Assembly: GCA_002423285.1 (NCBI GenBank)
Contig: DIVF01000030.1
Coordinates: 1-64,000 of the forward strand
From: Micavibrio sp. UBA6139
GTDB lineage: Bacteria > Pseudomonadota > Alphaproteobacteria > Micavibrionales > Micavibrionaceae
Direction of reading: 5' to 3'
Length of the DNA stretch: 64,000 bases
Positions 1 to 8,706 of this stretch are shown here, piece by piece. A program made the translations under genes and the position numbers. The notes under the pieces were generated by a model. The model did no database searches, was not told the origin of the DNA, and saw only the letters and a program-made list of their open reading frames with translations. How positions within the stretch are numbered: position 1 is the first letter of the stretch; each line of letters opens with the position of its first letter.

Positions 1-288
1 GACTTTTGCAACAGGTCTATTGACGATATCATTCACCTGCCGTGCCATCTCACCCAGCGGCAAGGACACCAGACGCGCTTTGTTTTCCTGCCAAGGACGG
101 TGTGCCTGTGTGCCGGCATCCATGCGGGCCAGAACACCATTCCATTGGTAGAAAGGTTTAATGTTTGTGGAATAAAGCTCTGCCCCGTTGAACGGCACCT
201 GACGGGCGACATCCTGCGCATAACCACAGATGCATACAGAAAGGCCCAAAGCAAAAATAAGAGCTTGTTTTATGACAGCTCGGAACAT
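1..288 (-). CDS. Secreted transglutaminase-like cysteine peptidase (BTLCP-like), partial
   Basis: The reading frame is open from an ATG at 288 to the window edge (96 codons), and its 3' part lies outside. The first 24 residues form a signal peptide (basic start, hydrophobic stretch ALIFALGLSV, then GYAQ). The following segment has an FYQW box and later a VNDIVN box. This layout resembles the N-terminal part of bacterial transglutaminase-like cysteine proteinases (PF06035), a periplasmic family often linked to LapG-type proteolysis. The catalytic Cys-His-Asp would be beyond the edge and cannot be checked. The start lies 2 nt after the stop of the YfdX-like gene, so the two are probably co-translated. 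The family call is an inference; the gene itself is well supported by the signal peptide and tight spacing. Confidence 0.55.
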   Translation of the reverse strand, partial: MFRAVIKQALIFALGLSVCICGYAQDVARQVPFNGAELYSTNIKPFYQWNGVLARMDAGTQAHRPWQENKARLVSLPLGEMARQVNDIVNRPVAKV

Positions 289-290
289 CG

Positions 291-1136
291 CTATTCAGCT
301 AGCCAAGCGCTGATCTGTTGTCGCCATTTTATAAAGTTTTCATGCGCAGATTTAATTTCGATAGCATCGAGTGCCTCTAATTTTTCTTGAAATTTTTCGA
401 CAGACGTCTGCAAGCTAATGATATCGGCACGATAGGTTTTATATTTATCGTCATTTCTCATTTTGCTGAGCATCGCGCCAGCCCGCTCCATAGAGCGCCG
501 TGTCCCAAAAAAATTATTCGCGGACATGTAATTCGATGCGAGGGTAATATAATCACGCGCTTGAATAGCAGCAGGGACTTCATCATCGACTTTGATGGTC
601 TTGTCTATCATCTCAGCAAGATTCGTCTGGGCTTCCTTGTATTTTCCAGCCTCCAGAGCGCTTAGTGCGTCTTCAAGATAAATCTTGGTCTTAGAATCAG
701 GCAAAGGACTGACGATGATGTACACCATCACAGCATCACTCTCTGAACGGGTTATTCTAACCCAGCGCGGGCCAGAGCTGCGGGTAAAATTTTCTAAAGA
801 CTCACTTTCAATCGGCACATATTCTTTTTTGGGTTTTAAATCATCTGAATAGACACCGCCGCCAAACTCAACCCGTGCCAATCGGCGCTGCGAAGCCGTT
901 CCTTTTTCAATGATGGAAAGAAGGCTGATCGCCATTTTTAGTTTTTGCTTTGTGATCTCAATTTTTCTGAGGTCAAGCGTAACGCGAGCCTCATTGACCT
1001 GCTGAACAAAATCCTGTGACGCTATGCGCGCTTCGTGAGCCGCTTCTTGCTGCAATGAACCGGCATGGGCGATAGGACTGCCCAGCAAGTTGAGACTCAG
1101 CAAGATTGCGATGAAATTGAGGTGATAAGCTTTCAT
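291..1136 (-). CDS. Secreted YfdX-like helical protein
   Basis: A 281-residue protein with a clear signal peptide (about residues 1-25, ending SPIAHA). The mature part is mostly helical. Two stretches rich in Ala, Leu and charged residues (around 35-80 and 160-240, including LSALEAGKYKEAQ) look like the helical pairs of YfdX proteins (PF10938). A YVPIES segment sits where that family has its central extended part. YfdX is periplasmic in Enterobacteria and tied to acid or stress responses, but its biochemical role is unsettled. The gene is followed 2 nt later by a second secreted-protein gene. No strong Shine-Dalgarno sequence precedes the ATG, so the start is supported mainly by the signal peptide. 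Confidence 0.55.
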   Translation of the reverse strand: MKAYHLNFIAILLSLNLLGSPIAHAGSLQQEAAHEARIASQDFVQQVNEARVTLDLRKIEITKQKLKMAISLLSIIEKGTASQRRLARVEFGGGVYSDDLKPKKEYVPIESESLENFTRSSGPRWVRITRSESDAVMVYIIVSPLPDSKTKIYLEDALSALEAGKYKEAQTNLAEMIDKTIKVDDEVPAAIQARDYITLASNYMSANNFFGTRRSMERAGAMLSKMRNDDKYKTYRADIISLQTSVEKFQEKLEALDAIEIKSAHENFIKWRQQISAWLAE

Positions 1137-1201
1137 GTCCGTTCAGCCTTTTTTGATTTGCGCACCTACGACAACGGCTGAAGGCTTTATTAGTTCAAAA
1201 A

Positions 1202-1231
1202 ATAATATGTATGCACCCAAGGCACTTCCAA
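1202..1231 (-). promoter_or_regulatory. Candidate sigma-70 promoter for the YfdX-like gene
   Basis: On the minus strand TTGGAA, an 18-nt spacer and TATTAT lie about 65 nt upstream of the gene that starts at 1136. The spacer overlaps the hairpin described at 1218-1257. The match is fair, not excellent. Confidence 0.35.
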
Positions 1232-1257
1232 TAATATTGGCAATGCCTTGTTTTTTT
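1218..1257 (+). terminator. Terminator-like hairpin with T7 tract, pointing right
   Basis: Arms CAAGGCA (1218-1224) and TGCCTTG (1244-1250) enclose a second palindrome CCAAT-AAT-ATTGG and are followed by seven T (1251-1257). The U tract is on the plus strand, although the flanking genes are both on the minus strand. It is therefore either the end of an unseen plus-strand transcript or a block against antisense reading into lpxB. On the minus strand it lacks a U tract. Confidence 0.45.
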
Positions 1258-1278
1258 AAGCGTGAATATCAGACGGGT

Positions 1279-2466
1279 TTAGCTGGCCTTGGTATAGGGC
1301 ACGAAGGTTTTATCTGTTTTCTGCCGATGCAGTTCCAGCACAAACTGCGCGGCCTGTTTCGATGGTAAATCCTTCGTCTTGCCATGAAGGAGTTTCCGTA
1401 CTGTGGCGAACTCCGCCCGTTGCTCTTCAACATCATAGGAGTCTTTCAACAGGCCCTTGATGGTTGCGGCAATCACATCGGGTTTGCAATTATCCTGAAT
1501 ATATTCAGGAACAACACGTTTATTCAGCAAAATATTGGCCAAATGGGCATAGCGCACCTTAATCGCACGTGTCACAATCGCCCATGTCAGGGGGCTCATC
1601 TTATACGCAATGACGTGCGGCACGTTAGCGACAGACAGTTCCAAGGCCACCGTACCGGATACAGCCACGGCAGCATCCATTGCCGCGAAAATTTCTGGTT
1701 TTCGGTCCGGGTTATGAATGATGTGCAGATTTTGAACACCATTCAGGATGCCGCGCACTTTTTCTTCTAAATACGGCAAAGTTGGAACGATGAAATGCAA
1801 ATTAGGTTTATCCTTTTGCAGCTTATCGGCAATGGCACGTAATATTTCAGCGTGGCGTGTTACCTCGCCCATGCGGCTGCCAAACATCAGGCCGACCGTT
1901 TGTGCGTCCGGCGGAACACCCATTTCGGCGCGCATGGCATCGCCCGATGCATCGACAAAACCCTGCTCCATCACCGGATGGCCAACATAACCAGACGGCA
2001 GGTTATGTTTCAGGAAATAAGGCGGTTCAAAGGGGAATAAGCACAAAATACCATCATAAAGCGCAGCCACCTTCTGCGCCCGGCCCGGACGCCAGGCCCA
2101 GACAGTCGGGGCGACATAATGAACCATCAACGGGCGCGGTTTGCCATCGGCATGCAGGGCCTTTGCCACGCGAAAGGAAAAATCAGGGGCATCGATGCTG
2201 ATAAAAACATCGGGTTGTAACTGGCGAATATTCGCAGCGGTTTCCTTGATGCGTTTTAGGATCGCTTGAATTTTTGGAACGACTTCGGTTATCCCCATCA
2301 GGGATAATTCATTCATCGGGAACAGGCTGCGCAAACCTTCGCGATCCATCAACGGGCCGCCAATACCGTAAAAGGTCATGGCCGGGTTTTCCGCCGTCAT
2401 GGATTTCATCAAAAGTGCGCCGAGGACATCGCCAGAGGCTTCACCAGCGACCATATAAACTTTCAT
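1279..2466 (-). CDS. lpxB: Lipid-A-disaccharide synthase LpxB
   Basis: LpxB (GT19 glycosyltransferase) joins 2,3-diacylglucosamine-1-phosphate to UDP-2,3-diacylglucosamine, forming the lipid A disaccharide at the inner face of the inner membrane. The 395 residues are a normal length. The N-terminus MKVYMVAGEASGD carries the family GEASGD box. The middle has VAPTVWAWRPGR, and the C-terminal half has the sugar-nucleotide side with SGTVALE. It is the last gene of the outer-membrane operon, 15 nt after lpxI, which makes the UDP-free acceptor LpxB needs. No convincing minus-strand terminator follows the gene. Confidence 0.96.
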   Translation of the reverse strand: MKVYMVAGEASGDVLGALLMKSMTAENPAMTFYGIGGPLMDREGLRSLFPMNELSLMGITEVVPKIQAILKRIKETAANIRQLQPDVFISIDAPDFSFRVAKALHADGKPRPLMVHYVAPTVWAWRPGRAQKVAALYDGILCLFPFEPPYFLKHNLPSGYVGHPVMEQGFVDASGDAMRAEMGVPPDAQTVGLMFGSRMGEVTRHAEILRAIADKLQKDKPNLHFIVPTLPYLEEKVRGILNGVQNLHIIHNPDRKPEIFAAMDAAVAVSGTVALELSVANVPHVIAYKMSPLTWAIVTRAIKVRYAHLANILLNKRVVPEYIQDNCKPDVIAATIKGLLKDSYDVEEQRAEFATVRKLLHGKTKDLPSKQAAQFVLELHRQKTDKTFVPYTKAS

Positions 2467-2481
2467 CTGTGTCTTTGCCTT

Positions 2482-3336
2482 TTATTTTGTGACGTCAACG
2501 CCAATGACGAAAATTTTAAACTGATTGGCCAATTCTGCAACCCTGTCAGATTCCGTCACCAATGTTCGCCCGGCCTCGATCACGATACCGGCATAGCCAT
2601 GCTCGCCCGCCAGCTTGATCGTGTTGGGGCCAATGGTTGGCAGGTCCAGATCATGTGCCTGCCCCGGTTTTGTCGTTTTAACGAGGATGGGGCCGCGTCC
2701 GGCACGTTTGATGCCACCACAGCGGGTCATCAGCGCATCCGTCCCCTCAACCGCCTCTACGCCCAAGACAAGGCCTTCTTGAACGACCACGGCCTGTCCG
2801 ATATCCAGATGGCCGATCTCTTGTATTATGTCTATACCGCGCTGAATATCTTCGTAATCAGAATCGCGCGGGGTCAGGGCGCCAATCGGCCCCTCACCGG
2901 CCAGCAGATTCCCGGCGAATGCCTGCACCGGGTGCAGTTTGAAACCATCACGTTCCAGTTCCGTCTTCATTGCCTTTAACAGCCCGTCATCGCCAAGGGC
3001 GCGTGTCGCCAGCCGGGCAAAGAATTTCAGCGTGCGGAAATCAGGACGCATTTCCTTCAACGATGGGCGACGAATAGACCCGATAAAAACCAAATCACGC
3101 ACGCCATGCGATTTCAGCGTGTTGATGATGTGCCCCGCCGCGCCAATACGGGTCATCAGATAGCAGCGCCCTTTTAAAAGTGCCGGGTCTGTCTGACCAT
3201 CAAAAGCAATGATGAAAGGTTCGATGCCCTGTTCTTCACAGGCGCGCAGAAGCTGTGCCGGGAGCGTTCCTCCACCGGCAATCACACCCAGTTTTTGGAC
3301 CGGGCTTTTTATGCTGCTTTCCGTGATGGCTGGCAT
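2482..3336 (-). CDS. lpxI: UDP-2,3-diacylglucosamine pyrophosphatase LpxI
   Basis: LpxI hydrolyses UDP-2,3-diacylglucosamine to lipid X plus UMP, the fourth lipid A step. It is the form used by alphaproteobacteria in place of LpxH. The 284-residue protein has the start KLGVIAGGGTLP, followed by the LVFIGSIRRPS and GDDGLLKA boxes of the former DUF1009 family, and a C-terminal GPNTIKLAGEHG. The ATG overlaps the end of lpxA by 28 nt. No internal in-frame start would spare the AGGG nucleotide-binding start, so the overlap is probably genuine. The position between lpxA and lpxB is the usual alphaproteobacterial order. Confidence 0.94.
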   Translation of the reverse strand: MPAITESSIKSPVQKLGVIAGGGTLPAQLLRACEEQGIEPFIIAFDGQTDPALLKGRCYLMTRIGAAGHIINTLKSHGVRDLVFIGSIRRPSLKEMRPDFRTLKFFARLATRALGDDGLLKAMKTELERDGFKLHPVQAFAGNLLAGEGPIGALTPRDSDYEDIQRGIDIIQEIGHLDIGQAVVVQEGLVLGVEAVEGTDALMTRCGGIKRAGRGPILVKTTKPGQAHDLDLPTIGPNTIKLAGEHGYAGIVIEAGRTLVTESDRVAELANQFKIFVIGVDVTK

Positions 3337-4109
3337 AGCGGGAACCGTGATTTTTCGCGGGCGAAGGTAATCAGCTCCATAATCTGGGGCTGGTCGGCGT
3401 AGTCTTTGGTGACTTGTTCCATGCGCTGTTCAAAGGTGCCGTCATCAGCGAAGAGCTGGTTATAGGCCTTTTGCAGCATACGGATGTCGTCCTTGGTAAA
3501 CCCACGGCGCTCTAAGCCAATCAGGTTCAAACCCGCCAGGAAGGCGCGCTCGCCCTTAACCCGGCCATAAGGGATAACGTCGCTTTCAACGCCTGACATG
3601 CCGCCGATAACAGCATGTGCGCCAATGCGGATAAACTGATGCACCGCCGCCAAGCCACCAACAAAGGCGAAATCGCCCAAGGTGACGTGACCAGCCAGTG
3701 TGGCGTTGTTCGCAAGAATAACATTGTTCCCAATCTGGCAATCATGCGCGATGTGACATGCGGTCATGAACAGCCCATTATCACCCACGCGGGTTTCCAT
3801 GCCGCCATGTTCCGTGCCCGGGTTCATGGTGACGTGTTCGCGGATGGTGTTGTTTTTGCCGATGATCAGGCGGGAATGTTCGCCGTGGAATTTCAAATCC
3901 TGCGGTGCGTGACCGATGGACGCAAACGGGAAAATTTTGGTGCCCGCACCAATCGTCGTATCCCCCTCAACCACCACATGGGAATGAAGAACAACATCAT
4001 CGCCCAGCGTGACATGTTCACCAACGATGCTATAGGGGCCAATTTTAACATTGGCGCCGATCTTGGCGTTAGGGTGAATGATGGCCGTTGGATGGATGTC
4101 GTGTGTCAT
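3309..4109 (-). CDS. lpxA: UDP-N-acetylglucosamine acyltransferase LpxA
   Basis: LpxA transfers a 3-hydroxyacyl chain from ACP to the 3-OH of UDP-GlcNAc, the first lipid A step. The 266 residues consist of a left-handed beta-helix of hexapeptide repeats (runs such as IGANVKIGPYSIVG from residue 17) and a helical C-terminal cap containing RRGFTKDDI. The box TACHIAHDCQIGNN holds the catalytic His region. The gene starts 70 nt after fabZ and overlaps lpxI. Acyl length cannot be read reliably from the sequence. Confidence 0.96.
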   Translation of the reverse strand: MTHDIHPTAIIHPNAKIGANVKIGPYSIVGEHVTLGDDVVLHSHVVVEGDTTIGAGTKIFPFASIGHAPQDLKFHGEHSRLIIGKNNTIREHVTMNPGTEHGGMETRVGDNGLFMTACHIAHDCQIGNNVILANNATLAGHVTLGDFAFVGGLAAVHQFIRIGAHAVIGGMSGVESDVIPYGRVKGERAFLAGLNLIGLERRGFTKDDIRMLQKAYNQLFADDGTFEQRMEQVTKDYADQPQIMELITFAREKSRFPLCQPSRKAA

Positions 4110-4179
4110 AAGAAAAATATAGGTTTTCTGCGTGTATTAACCAAATCACGCTTTATTGCGGGGTGTTACAGGATGCCGC

Positions 4180-4635
4180 TTATTTATCAAGGATCATGGC
4201 ACTGTAGGTTGCTTCTGCGACCAGAACACCTTCAACACGTGCTTCGCCGGTGAATTTCCAGACGCCGCCGCGGCTGCGTTCTTTTTTCACGTGGATATAC
4301 ATGGTGTCGCCCGGTGTGACGGGTTTTCTGAAACGGGCATTGTCGATGGTCATGAAATAGACCAGCTTGCCTTCGGTTTCCTTGCCCAGTGATTGCACAA
4401 CCAGAATGGCCGAGGTCTGGGCCATGGCTTCGACAATCAAAACACCCGGCATCACCGGCATGCGTGGAAAATGGCCTTGGAAATGAGGTTCATTAAAGCT
4501 GACGTTTTTTAAGCCGACAGCGCTTTCATGCGGAACAAAATCAACGATCCGGTCAACCAGCAAAATCGGATAACGATGCGGGATCATATCCATGATCCGG
4601 GTGATATCGATGACGGGTGCTTTTGTATCGGTCAT
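4180..4635 (-). CDS. fabZ: 3-hydroxyacyl-ACP dehydratase FabZ
   Basis: FabZ removes water from 3-hydroxyacyl-ACP in fatty acid elongation and so competes with LpxA and LpxD for 3-hydroxyacyl-ACP; its place among lpx genes reflects that balance. The 151-residue hot-dog protein has the opening HRYPILLVDR with the catalytic His, then GHFPRMPVMPG and LIVEAMAQ with the catalytic Glu on the central helix. Its ATG overlaps the lpxD stop as ATGA, a sign of translational coupling. Confidence 0.96.
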   Translation of the reverse strand: MTDTKAPVIDITRIMDMIPHRYPILLVDRIVDFVPHESAVGLKNVSFNEPHFQGHFPRMPVMPGVLIVEAMAQTSAILVVQSLGKETEGKLVYFMTIDNARFRKPVTPGDTMYIHVKKERSRGGVWKFTGEARVEGVLVAEATYSAMILDK

Positions 4636-5654
4636 TTTTTATCCTTACTTTTCGTCATTTTGTTCAAGATAGCTGCTTGACGCATAAATTGTTTAATTGC
4701 AATAGCCGGGAAGCCCATGACTTCTGCCCCGGCGGGAACATCACGCATGACGCCAGATTGTGCGCCAATACGCGCACCCTTACCAACTTTCAAATGTCCG
4801 GCGAACCCGGCTTGCCCACCAACGACGACATAATCATCAAAAATGGTACTGCCCGCAATGCCGACCTGCGCCACGATAACGCAGCCACGGCCGAGTTTAA
4901 CATTATGGCCCAGTTGAACAAGGTTATCGATCCAGCAGCCATCGCCAATGACCGTATCACCCGATGCCCCGCGGTCGATGGTGGTATTGGCACCAATTTC
5001 AACGTGAACGCCAATCATGACGCGGCCCAGCTGAGGCACCTTCACAAATCCTGACGGGTCGATGGCAAAACCAAAGCCGTCCTGCCCGATGCGCGCGCCT
5101 GGATAAATACGGGTCGCCTGACCAATATGGCAGTGTGACAACGTGACGTTCGAGCCAATGCGGCAACGATCACCCAGAACACAGCTTGCACCAATAACTG
5201 TATTGGCCTCAATCCATGTACCCTTGCCCAGTTCAACATCTGCGCCGATGACGACGTTTTCTTCGATGATGCAGCCCTCACCAATTTTGGCCGTGGGGTC
5301 AATAGTGGCTGATTTGGCAATGCGGGACTGTGGCCAGATATCAGGGTAGAAAGCCTGCGCCGCCAGCGCATTGGCCTTATAGGGGGTTTTTGTGACCAGC
5401 AGGGCCATGCCCTCCGGCGCGTGCTCAACCATTTCCGGTGCAACGAAGCACGCGGCGGCGTTACTGGCGCGGTAGGAATCACGGTAACGGACATTGTCTA
5501 AAAAACTCAATTGCCCCGGACCGGCAAGGTCAAGCGGGGCAATGTCGTTCAGGATCAGATCAACAGACCCCCGCTCAATTGTCGCACCGGTGATGCTGGC
5601 AATGTGGCCAAGCGTATAAGGTCCGGTGCGATGAAAGAAACGGGTGTCTGCCAT
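4632..5654 (-). CDS. lpxD: UDP-3-O-acylglucosamine N-acyltransferase LpxD
   Basis: LpxD adds the second 3-hydroxyacyl chain to the 2-amino group of UDP-3-O-acylglucosamine. The 340 residues comprise an N-terminal uridine-binding domain (about 1-100, with LSFLDNVRY), a hexapeptide beta-helix (about 105-300) and a short C-terminal helix. DNLVQLGHNVKLG contains the catalytic His of the LGHN box, and YPGARIGQDGFGFA is the family signature. It is 15 nt downstream of skp and overlaps fabZ by 4 nt. Confidence 0.96.
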   Translation of the reverse strand: MADTRFFHRTGPYTLGHIASITGATIERGSVDLILNDIAPLDLAGPGQLSFLDNVRYRDSYRASNAAACFVAPEMVEHAPEGMALLVTKTPYKANALAAQAFYPDIWPQSRIAKSATIDPTAKIGEGCIIEENVVIGADVELGKGTWIEANTVIGASCVLGDRCRIGSNVTLSHCHIGQATRIYPGARIGQDGFGFAIDPSGFVKVPQLGRVMIGVHVEIGANTTIDRGASGDTVIGDGCWIDNLVQLGHNVKLGRGCVIVAQVGIAGSTIFDDYVVVGGQAGFAGHLKVGKGARIGAQSGVMRDVPAGAEVMGFPAIAIKQFMRQAAILNKMTKSKDKK

Positions 5655-5669
5655 TGATCTTATTTTCGA

Positions 5670-6266
5670 TTATTTTTTCTTTGGTGCTTCAGCAGGGGCT
5701 GAGTCCAGTTTCAACTTCACATCGGACAATTTCTTATCCAGCTCCGCCAGAACTTTGCCAGTAATATCCATGTCTTTTTCAACCAGAATCACGTCCTGAC
5801 GGCTGATGACGATGGTGTATTTTTCTTTATCTGCAATATCGGCAACGATTTTCACGATTTCCTTACGCAGTTCCAGAACAGCATCAGCAGCGCCTTTTTC
5901 AAGGGACTGACGGCGTTTTTGAACCAGGTTATTGGCGTTGGCCATTTTGGTTTCAAATTCTTTACGCTTGGCTTGGAATTCTTTGGAATTCTGATCGGCT
6001 TTTTCGTCGCTCAGTTTTTTCTGCAAATCGCCCAGTTCTTTTTCCAGTGAGGAAAATTCAGCCTGGAAGGACTCACGTTGTTTTTGAATCTGTGACTGGA
6101 TGCTTTTCCCAGCCTTTGAATCAGCAACAAGACCTTGAACATCGACAACAGCAATTTTGCTGACGGGTGCGGCGGGCGCATCTTTTGCCTTGTTATCCGC
6201 AGCGTGGCCGATACCGGGGGCAGCAAAAGCGGTTAACATCGCGGCCATCATAATAATCTTACGCAT
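5670..6266 (-). CDS. skp: Periplasmic chaperone Skp/OmpH
   Basis: Skp is a trimeric periplasmic holdase that carries unfolded outer-membrane proteins to BamA. The 198-residue protein has a signal peptide (about 1-22, ending PGIGHA). A KIAVVDVQGLV strand follows, then a long charged coiled coil (about 60-150, with KQRESFQAEFSSLEKELGD) that forms the tentacles, and a C-terminal strand region with YTIVISRQDVILV. A Pro/Lys-rich tail ends it. It follows bamA after a 72-nt gap holding a stable hairpin, and has a good AGGAG Shine-Dalgarno site. Confidence 0.93.
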   Translation of the reverse strand: MRKIIMMAAMLTAFAAPGIGHAADNKAKDAPAAPVSKIAVVDVQGLVADSKAGKSIQSQIQKQRESFQAEFSSLEKELGDLQKKLSDEKADQNSKEFQAKRKEFETKMANANNLVQKRRQSLEKGAADAVLELRKEIVKIVADIADKEKYTIVISRQDVILVEKDMDITGKVLAELDKKLSDVKLKLDSAPAEAPKKK

Positions 6267-6291
6267 GAAGCTCTCTCTCCTTTAAAACTTA

Positions 6292-6318
6292 ATCAGGGGT
6301 CCAAAACGGACCCCTGAT
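6292..6318 (-). terminator. Strong hairpin between bamA and skp
   Basis: Perfect 11-bp arms ATCAGGGGTCC and GGACCCCTGAT enclose a 5-nt loop. On the minus strand the hairpin is followed by TAAGTTTTAAA, a poor U tract. It may act as a partial terminator or as an mRNA stabiliser giving different bamA and skp levels. Confidence 0.5.
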
Positions 6319-6338
6319 ATTAAAATCACCAGATTATG

Positions 6339-8669
6339 TCAGAAACGTGTTCCGAAACTGAAACGGAAGTTTTCTTTATCGTCATATTTTTCTTTAGCAA
6401 AAGGCGCAGCCAAGTCAACACGGACAGGCCCCATTGGGGAGCGCCAAGACAGACCGAAACCAGCTGAGGCCCGAATGCTGCTCTCATCAACAATCGCAGG
6501 GTTCGAGGCTTCATCCAGGCTCCACAACGAACCAAAGTCAGTGAAGGCATGGCCTTTTACGCCCAGATCTTCAGGCAGGCCAATTGGGAACGCCAATTCA
6601 ACCGACCCACGATAGAACAGGTTCCCACCCAGGGAGTCATCTGTGCTGATATCGCGTGGACCAACACCCGCACTTGCAAAGCCGCGCAGATTTGCGCCAC
6701 CCAGGAAGAAGCGTTCATTAATCTCAACGTCGCCATCGCCCGTGGAACCGATTGCACCAACCTCACCCAGAATGTTCAGGATGACTTTGTCTTCGTACAA
6801 AGGCTCGAAATAAGACGCACCCAGTTTACCGGACACATATTCCGCATCGCCGCCAAGGCCGGCAAATTCCGTGGTCAACCACGCATTCATGCCGTCTGTC
6901 GGGAACAGTTTACTATCACGGGTGTCATAGGCCAATGTCTGGCTGATGGCGGAAGTTAAACGCTCGCCAGCCTGATCTCTAATGTAGCGCGAAGCATCAA
7001 CATCAACGTCTGTGATTTCGTTTTGTTCCAGACGGTAACGCAGCGATTGGCGCCAGTTTTCAGACAAAGGATAGCCCAGTTGGAAAGACCCACCGGTTCT
7101 CTTTTGATCGTAGGAGCTTTCATCCTGCAGATCGCGGGTTGAGTGGAAAACGCTGACGCCAGCCGACAGATCGCGGTCGAGGAAGTATGGTTCAGTGAAG
7201 GAAACGTCGAATTCTGTACGCTCACCCGCAATGGTGGTCGCGAACAACAGATCCTGCCCCTTACCAAGGAAGTTACGTTCCCGGATACGGAAGTCAGCCA
7301 ACGGACCATCGGCGGTCGAGAAACCAGCACCAACGGACAATTCACCAGTGGATTTTTCAGCGACTTCGATGTCGATGACGCTTTTATCCGGTGCGCTGCC
7401 TTGTTGGGTGTTAACCTTCACCACTTCAAAGTAGTTCAGGTCTTTGATGGATTTTTCAGACTTGGCCACCTTTTCACGGTTAAAGGGGTCGCCCTCAACC
7501 AGTTCCATTTCACGGCGGATGACTTTATCCATCGTGCGGACGTTGCCATTAATGTCGATACGTTCAACAAACACTTTTGGTGTTTCGGTAATATTGAAAG
7601 CCAGATCGATTGTTTGTTTTTCACGGTTACGCTGAACATCCGGGCGAACAGATACGAAATCGAAGTTCTGTTTACCCAATGCATCGGTGAAATTATCAAC
7701 GGTCAACTGGACCTTATCGGCATCGTACCAGTCGCCCGGTTCAATCGCCAGTTCCGGCACGAGGGAGTTTTCATCAAACTCACGCAGATCAGCTGTGATT
7801 TTCACGTTGCCAACGCGGTAACGAACGCCTTCTTCAATGGTGAAGGTGACGTAGAAGTAATCTTTGTCCTTGGACAGTTCCGCCACAGCTGAAATCACGC
7901 GGAAATCCGCATAGCCTTCGGACAGATAGAACCGGCGCAGCAATTCCTGATCATAGGACAGGCGGTCCGGATCATAACGGTCATCGCTGGACAGGAATTT
8001 GTACCAGCGTGTTTCTGCGGTGCTGATTTCAGTGCGCAGGGAATCATCGCTGAAGCGTTTATTGCCAACGAATTTAATGCCCTTAACGTAGGTCACCGGG
8101 CCTTCTTCGATTTCAAAGACCAAGTTCACGCGGTTTTGATCCAGCTTGATGATCTTTGGTTCGATGGTCACGGCAAAGCGGCCATTGCGACGATAAATCT
8201 GGTACAGGCGGTTTGTATCGCCCTGAACTTTTGTCCGGGTGAAAACCTGACGCGGGCGCAGCTGAATTTCAGCCAGCAGCGCATCGTTTTCCAGCTTGTC
8301 GTTGCCTTCAAAGGCAATCTGGTTGATGACAGGGTTTTCTGTGACGGTCACTTCCAATGTGCTGCCCTTCTGGCGCAGAACAACGTCCGCGAACAGACCG
8401 GTGCCGAACAGGCTTTTCAGCGCGCTGTCCAAAACATCCTGCGTCATTTTATCGCCGGGTTTTACGTCCAGATAGGTCAGAACGGTTGATGGCTCGATAC
8501 GTTCGGTGCCGACAACTTGAATGTCCTTGATGACAGTGCCTGAGGGCTGAACATAAGACAGCCCCTCATTACCCTGTGCCAGAGCAGCGCGAGAGAAAGA
8601 ATTTACGCCGACACCCGCAAGCGGAACAGACAGCATGACAACAAGGCAGAGCCTTTTGATCTGGAGCAT
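6339..8669 (-). CDS. bamA: Outer-membrane assembly factor BamA
   Basis: BamA is the Omp85 core of the machine that inserts beta-barrel proteins in the outer membrane. From the ATG at 8669 it has 776 residues. They comprise a signal peptide to about residue 32, five POTRA domains to roughly 415 (first one starting near VIKDIQVVGTERI), and a 16-strand barrel with GLGLSWRSPMGPVRVD-like strands and a terminal Phe in the closing strand FSFGTRF. A TTG at 8699 would add ten residues (LLPPHKDWQT) that do not resemble a signal start, so I chose the ATG. The gene lies between rseP and skp, the standard order. Confidence 0.94.
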   Translation of the reverse strand: MLQIKRLCLVVMLSVPLAGVGVNSFSRAALAQGNEGLSYVQPSGTVIKDIQVVGTERIEPSTVLTYLDVKPGDKMTQDVLDSALKSLFGTGLFADVVLRQKGSTLEVTVTENPVINQIAFEGNDKLENDALLAEIQLRPRQVFTRTKVQGDTNRLYQIYRRNGRFAVTIEPKIIKLDQNRVNLVFEIEEGPVTYVKGIKFVGNKRFSDDSLRTEISTAETRWYKFLSSDDRYDPDRLSYDQELLRRFYLSEGYADFRVISAVAELSKDKDYFYVTFTIEEGVRYRVGNVKITADLREFDENSLVPELAIEPGDWYDADKVQLTVDNFTDALGKQNFDFVSVRPDVQRNREKQTIDLAFNITETPKVFVERIDINGNVRTMDKVIRREMELVEGDPFNREKVAKSEKSIKDLNYFEVVKVNTQQGSAPDKSVIDIEVAEKSTGELSVGAGFSTADGPLADFRIRERNFLGKGQDLLFATTIAGERTEFDVSFTEPYFLDRDLSAGVSVFHSTRDLQDESSYDQKRTGGSFQLGYPLSENWRQSLRYRLEQNEITDVDVDASRYIRDQAGERLTSAISQTLAYDTRDSKLFPTDGMNAWLTTEFAGLGGDAEYVSGKLGASYFEPLYEDKVILNILGEVGAIGSTGDGDVEINERFFLGGANLRGFASAGVGPRDISTDDSLGGNLFYRGSVELAFPIGLPEDLGVKGHAFTDFGSLWSLDEASNPAIVDESSIRASAGFGLSWRSPMGPVRVDLAAPFAKEKYDDKENFRFSFGTRF

Positions 8670-8706
8670 AGTTTGCCAATCTTTATGTGGGGGCAGCAAA
8701 TCTGAA

